The translations under genes were made by a program, and so were the position numbers. Shown in pieces: positions 60,444 through 64,000 of a stretch of DNA of 64,000 nucleotides. Below the pieces are notes generated by a model. It worked only from the letters and a program-made list of their open reading frames with translations, was not told the origin of the DNA and did no database searches. Position 1 is the stretch's first letter; every line of letters starts with the position of its first letter. The stretch is from Luteolibacter sp. (GTDB lineage Bacteria > Verrucomicrobiota > Verrucomicrobiia > Verrucomicrobiales > Akkermansiaceae). The stretch spans positions 48,229-112,228 of the forward strand of contig JAUYNL010000060.1 of the NCBI GenBank assembly GCA_030696085.1, read 5' to 3'.

Positions 60444-63400
60444 AGCCCAACCTCATCCATCCACGGCGGCGGGATTCATCTTGCCCGCCGTGCTCGTGGT
60501 CGCCGGCGCACTGCTCATCCTCGCAGTGGGCGTGCTGCTTCTCGCCGGAATCGAGCGTGATACCGCCCGCACCTTCGTGGACCGCGAGCGGGCCGAACTC
60601 GCCGCCCGCGCCGGGTTCGAGGACATCCGCGGCATCCTCAACACGGAGACCGCCAACGATGAATTCCTCGTCCTGCAATCCGCCCTCGCCACGCCCATCA
60701 CCACCGGCCGCGAGCCGGCTCCCCATCTCTTCATCGGCCGCGGATTGCTCGAATCCGGAAAAATCAAATACCGCTACATCCCGCTCTTCAGCAGCACCGA
60801 CCGCCCGCCGAACGCCGCGTTGGCCGCTCCGGATGTCGAACCGCTCACAGGCAGCGCCAGCCAGCACATCGATTTTTCCGCCCTGCCCTATCAGGACAAG
60901 GTCCGCGCCGCATGGCTGCCGGTGCGGGACGAAAAAAACCGCACCGTCGCCCGCTACGCCTATTGGGTCGAGGACCTGCAAGCGCGCGTGGACCCCGAAG
61001 TCGCCGGAAATGACAAGGGTGCTGGCGGAACCCACGCCCGGGTGGCGTGGCCTTTTCCCGCAGCGGGACTGAACGACCAGCCGGAGGCCGCGGGCGAAGC
61101 GGTGCTCGATCAAATCGCACTCTTCGCCATCGATCCCAAAGCTACCGAAGCCTCGCAGGGCATACTCGGCAAAACGCTCTTTGCAAACCGCCTGATGCTC
61201 GTTTCTCCAGAGTCCCATCTCGCCGCAGCAGGCGTGACGGCACCGCTCATACGCCTCAAGGCCGAGGATCCCCCGACCAAGGGAAAAATCGGCGAGCTCG
61301 CCGATGTGACCGCCCGCGCCGTGGAGAAAAGCCTCGTGGCCGACCTCCGCCCCTATCTGGAAGAACCGCTCATACCCTTCGTCGCTGGCATCGATCCCTC
61401 CGTATCCGGAAAACCCAAACTCAACCTCAACAAGCTGCTCGCCGGCAACCGCTCTTCCGCCGTCGATGAGATGGCGGACTTCATCAGGAAGGCGATGCCG
61501 GATTTCGAAGACCGCAAGGGCGGTTTTCCTGAAGACTACGTGAAAACCATCGCCGCCAACGCGCTGGACTATGCGGATGGGGATGACGAGGCCACGTTGT
61601 CGGACGGCGTCTATCGAGGCATCGATTCCTATCCACTGAACACCGAATTGGTTCTCAAGGTTGACTACCGGAACCTTACGATTTCAGGGGGACGCCAGAT
61701 TCTCAACTTCAACATCAGGCTGTTTGCCGAGCTTTACAATCCAACCGATGTAGGGATTTCGGGAGAAGCGCGGCTGAGTTATGAGGTGGCTCTGAAGGTG
61801 AGTTCGATTGGCACGGGAACCGGCACCCCGCCCTTCGATAGCGCGGAGCTTCTCGGAAATTCACAGTATTCCACGCACCAGCTCGATCAAATCGGAGGTC
61901 GCTACTGGACCAGGCCCCAGTCGGTCACTCTCAGACCCAACGAATACAAATGCTACATCTTCGCCGATGTGACCTACCGCATTGATCAGGGAGACGCCGG
62001 TGCCAATCCCATCAGCCCCAACACCCCCTTCAGTCTCGTGGAAGAGAAAGGGGAGAGCGGCAGCTCGCTGATGTGGAACGATGTGGTTGTGGAGCGGCAG
62101 CAGGGTGTCGTGCGTCAACAGGGGTTTATTTACGGCACTGACTCCAATGACAAGAAAACGGGTGGTTATCTTGTGGGAACTTCCGACATTCTGAGCAAGG
62201 CTCATTTTCCCGCACTTCTTTATCAAAAACCCTCGTCAGCGGGTTTTTATGGCAATACGGGCGATCCCCGGATCAGCCATTACCTGAACCGCTTGAAAAA
62301 CTCACCTCTGGATGAAAGCGCCTATCCCGAAAACGCAAGTCCCAACCGGCGTGCGCTGCGACTTAATATTTACAAGGCTGATGCCGCCACCAAACCCAAG
62401 GTATATGCCCGAATGCTTCCCTCCGAATGGCCGGATGGCGGGCATGATCCTGCCGTCGGATCATGGACGCCCGGCGGTTCCGATGCCACGCAGATCAACG
62501 AATCGAAATTCGACTTCGCATATGATCCGGATTCGAAGCACTATGCCATTCAGCGCATATCAAACCGGGGATATTTTATCAGCGCGACGGAGATGGGTCA
62601 TGTGTTCGATCCAATCATGTTCGCGCCAGTGTTTGACAATGCCACGCTAACCAACAGTTTCTGGGGAAATCACAGCTTGCCCGGCGGAGTTGATACCTGG
62701 CCTGATGCGAAGGCCGCGGCGCCCAATCCAAGAAATTCATTGTATGGCGGCGGCAACACCTTGCGGATCGGCCGCCCCGAGCATCCGGCATTCAACGGCG
62801 TTGATGGTAAATCAAACCGCGCGATCGGGTTGCTCGATCTATTCCACGCAGGCCAGCCTTTCGCGAACGACACCTCTCTGAGGATAGGTCCTCTCATCAG
62901 GCTCGACGGCCATGTCAATATCAACACCGCGTCCCGGGACGCGCTCCGATCGCTTGCCGCCGGGCAACTCGTGATGGACCCGGAACTTTCCAAAAGGAAA
63001 AGCAACTCGCACTCGCTTGCGCCAGCCATGGCACCTCCCACGGAGCCTTTGAAGCTTGATGCGCCGCGGAACCTTGTTCTCGCCGATGAAATTGCGGAGG
63101 CGATCATGGCGTCCAGACCCTACGCCAGTCCGTCCCGGATGGCACTTGCGACTGATCCTGATGGCGCTGAGGTTTTTGGAAACCGCAGGCAGTATCAGGA
63201 TGCGGACAATGTGCAGTGGACGGACGCCGCGGCCGAGGAGGTATTCGGACGCGTCTATCAGGCGGCAACTGTCCGTTCGCGGAACTTCCGCATCTGGGTT
63301 GTCGCGCAGGCCGTAGCCCCTGTTACCTCGTCTTCCGCCGTGCCGGAGGTTCTGGCCGAAGTCAGGAAAGCATATACCATTCACGCCGACCCCGGAGTGC

Positions 63401-63468
63401 GCGCTTCCGATGGAACCATCATCGGATCGAATTTCAAAACCAGGATCCTTTCCGCCAATGAATTCTAA
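60430..63468 (+). CDS. Verru_Chthon cassette protein A (large exported protein)
   Basis: A 1012-residue protein starting MTHHKAQPHPSTAAGFILPA, with one N-terminal membrane helix (VLVVAGALLILAVGVLLLAG) in which Gly-Phe-Ile-Leu takes the place of a prepilin cleavage site. Then a PilX/GspK-like body: ERAELAARAGFEDIRGILNT is the helical start typical of minor pilins that join helix bundles, followed by a large beta-rich part with ISPNTPFSLVEEKGESGSSL and INTASRDALRSLAAGQLVMD. Much larger than GspK, as usual for protein A. ATG 60430 is preferred over an upstream frame antisense to gene C. Confidence 0.87.
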   Translation: MTHHKAQPHPSTAAGFILPAVLVVAGALLILAVGVLLLAGIERDTARTFVDRERAELAARAGFEDIRGILNTETANDEFLVLQSALATPITTGREPAPHLFIGRGLLESGKIKYRYIPLFSSTDRPPNAALAAPDVEPLTGSASQHIDFSALPYQDKVRAAWLPVRDEKNRTVARYAYWVEDLQARVDPEVAGNDKGAGGTHARVAWPFPAAGLNDQPEAAGEAVLDQIALFAIDPKATEASQGILGKTLFANRLMLVSPESHLAAAGVTAPLIRLKAEDPPTKGKIGELADVTARAVEKSLVADLRPYLEEPLIPFVAGIDPSVSGKPKLNLNKLLAGNRSSAVDEMADFIRKAMPDFEDRKGGFPEDYVKTIAANALDYADGDDEATLSDGVYRGIDSYPLNTELVLKVDYRNLTISGGRQILNFNIRLFAELYNPTDVGISGEARLSYEVALKVSSIGTGTGTPPFDSAELLGNSQYSTHQLDQIGGRYWTRPQSVTLRPNEYKCYIFADVTYRIDQGDAGANPISPNTPFSLVEEKGESGSSLMWNDVVVERQQGVVRQQGFIYGTDSNDKKTGGYLVGTSDILSKAHFPALLYQKPSSAGFYGNTGDPRISHYLNRLKNSPLDESAYPENASPNRRALRLNIYKADAATKPKVYARMLPSEWPDGGHDPAVGSWTPGGSDATQINESKFDFAYDPDSKHYAIQRISNRGYFISATEMGHVFDPIMFAPVFDNATLTNSFWGNHSLPGGVDTWPDAKAAAPNPRNSLYGGGNTLRIGRPEHPAFNGVDGKSNRAIGLLDLFHAGQPFANDTSLRIGPLIRLDGHVNINTASRDALRSLAAGQLVMDPELSKRKSNSHSLAPAMAPPTEPLKLDAPRNLVLADEIAEAIMASRPYASPSRMALATDPDGAEVFGNRRQYQDADNVQWTDAAAEEVFGRVYQAATVRSRNFRIWVVAQAVAPVTSSSAVPEVLAEVRKAYTIHADPGVRASDGTIIGSNFKTRILSANEF

Positions 63469-63883
63469 GAACCTCTATTTATGGATGATGTCTCTGCTTG
63501 CGATAGTCGGCATGGCCATGTCCGGTCACGGGCAGGATGCCGATCCGGCTATCGGCCCGCGGGGATTCGTTCGTTTGTTGAACGCGGTCGGCGTTGGAAA
63601 CGGGAAACTGGATTTCATGATCGATGGCTCCAGGGTCCGCGACGAGGGCTATCAGTTTGGTGATGTGACTGGCGGAATCCCCCGGAAACCCGGTTCCTTC
63701 ATGATAGCATTCCGGCGCGATGGCCTCGAAACCGGTGAAACCAAGGTGGACGTGATCAAAAACGAGACGATCACGCTTATTCCTTTTGCGGAGTACGTCC
63801 CTGCATCTGACAGGAAGGAGGCTTGTTGGACCATACGGATACTGCGGCTCAAACAGAGCGATACTGACAAGTCTTTAGGATAG
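63458..63883 (+). CDS. Small exported protein downstream of the cassette
   Basis: A 141-residue protein with a signal peptide (MNSKNLYLWMMSLLAIVGMA, cleavage near GHGQ). The start overlaps the protein A stop region by 11 bases. The mature part (GFVRLLNAVGVGNGKLDFMI, GSFMIAFRRDGLETGETK) resembles short DUF4397-like beta domains. It is probably an accessory secreted substrate of the cassette; not recognised with certainty. Confidence 0.75.
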   Translation: MNSKNLYLWMMSLLAIVGMAMSGHGQDADPAIGPRGFVRLLNAVGVGNGKLDFMIDGSRVRDEGYQFGDVTGGIPRKPGSFMIAFRRDGLETGETKVDVIKNETITLIPFAEYVPASDRKEACWTIRILRLKQSDTDKSLG

Positions 63884-63916
63884 ACTACAAGTCAATACTC
63901 TGTCATTGTCTTCCGC

Positions 63917-64000
63917 ATGCCGAAGATTGATGGGAGAAAACTGGATCATGGGACAAGCGAACACATTAGGATTTTGGCTGTTCGTCGTGTGAGAGAGGAT
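63917..64000 (+). mobile_element. IS630-type transposase, 5' end only
   Basis: ATG 63917 opens a frame of 28 codons to the window edge: MPKIDGRKLDHGTSEHIRIL then AVRRVRED. This is the usual N-terminus of IS630-family transposases (G-R-K-L then a helix with I-R-x-x-A-V). Only the start of the helix-turn-helix domain is inside the window. The left terminal repeat should lie between 63884 and 63916 but cannot be defined from one end. Confidence 0.65.

Overview
The window most likely comes from a member of the Verrucomicrobiota, probably an Akkermansiaceae/Verrucomicrobiaceae-type heterotroph. This is inferred from a D-B-C-A 'Verru_Chthon cassette' of pilin-like genes at 58.5-63.5 kb, a PEP-CTERM protein, a very large multidomain sulfatase, a DnaB of verrucomicrobial type, high GC, and start codons that mostly lack Shine-Dalgarno sequences. 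No rRNA, tRNA or CRISPR array was seen.

Region 1 (1-11.6 kb) is a sulfur and cysteine locus. Leftward: an Rrf2 regulator, YezD, CysK, an OprP-like porin and a sulfate-binding protein that runs off the window. Rightward: an FAD/NAD(P)-binding protein, then a tightly packed operon. That operon encodes a family 2A encapsulin shell (SrpI type), its cysteine desulfurase cargo with a disordered N-terminal targeting region of about 200 residues, a small HAD protein, a serine O-acetyltransferase and a second cysteine synthase. Together these genes could make cysteine and strip its sulfur inside a protein nanocompartment. This is the most interesting system in the window.

Region 2 (11.6-23.9 kb) is rearranged accessory DNA. 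A 121-bp direct repeat (the end of an Rrf2 gene) brackets a sulfatase / PEP-CTERM / haloperoxidase-like block. One repeat copy is fused to a dead fragment of a MetY-like enzyme. A second intact Rrf2 gene, a FadL-like porin and a rhodanese follow. Next come a transposase remnant, a Gfo/Idh/MocA oxidoreductase remnant, and a small sugar-type operon (aldo/keto reductase with a FucU-like N-terminus, zinc alcohol dehydrogenase) divergent from an AraC regulator.

Region 3 (24.2-36.6 kb) looks like a defective prophage. Leftward early genes, many with an unusual ACC-rich leader, end in dnaB. Rightward tail genes include a tape-measure-like protein and a hub/baseplate-like protein. No integrase, terminase, portal, capsid or lysis gene is visible, and the 5' ends of dnaB and the first tail gene overlap head to head, suggesting a deletion junction. 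A strong terminator and a transposon ATPase remnant close the region.

Region 4 (37.3-49.3 kb) is a complex I operon, nuoG-H-I-J-K-L-M-N, read leftward. It is interrupted twice: by a DUF6036 nucleotidyltransferase plus a small frameshifted partner between nuoH and nuoI, and by a type II restriction-modification pair between nuoL and nuoM.

Region 5 (49.4-64 kb) is mostly housekeeping: L,D-transpeptidase, HPr, an AMP-forming ligase, HemQ, ferredoxin, a DUF721 protein, a HAD-Nudix fusion, FolB and an AsmA-like protein. It ends with the Verru_Chthon cassette and the first codons of an IS630-type transposase at the right edge.
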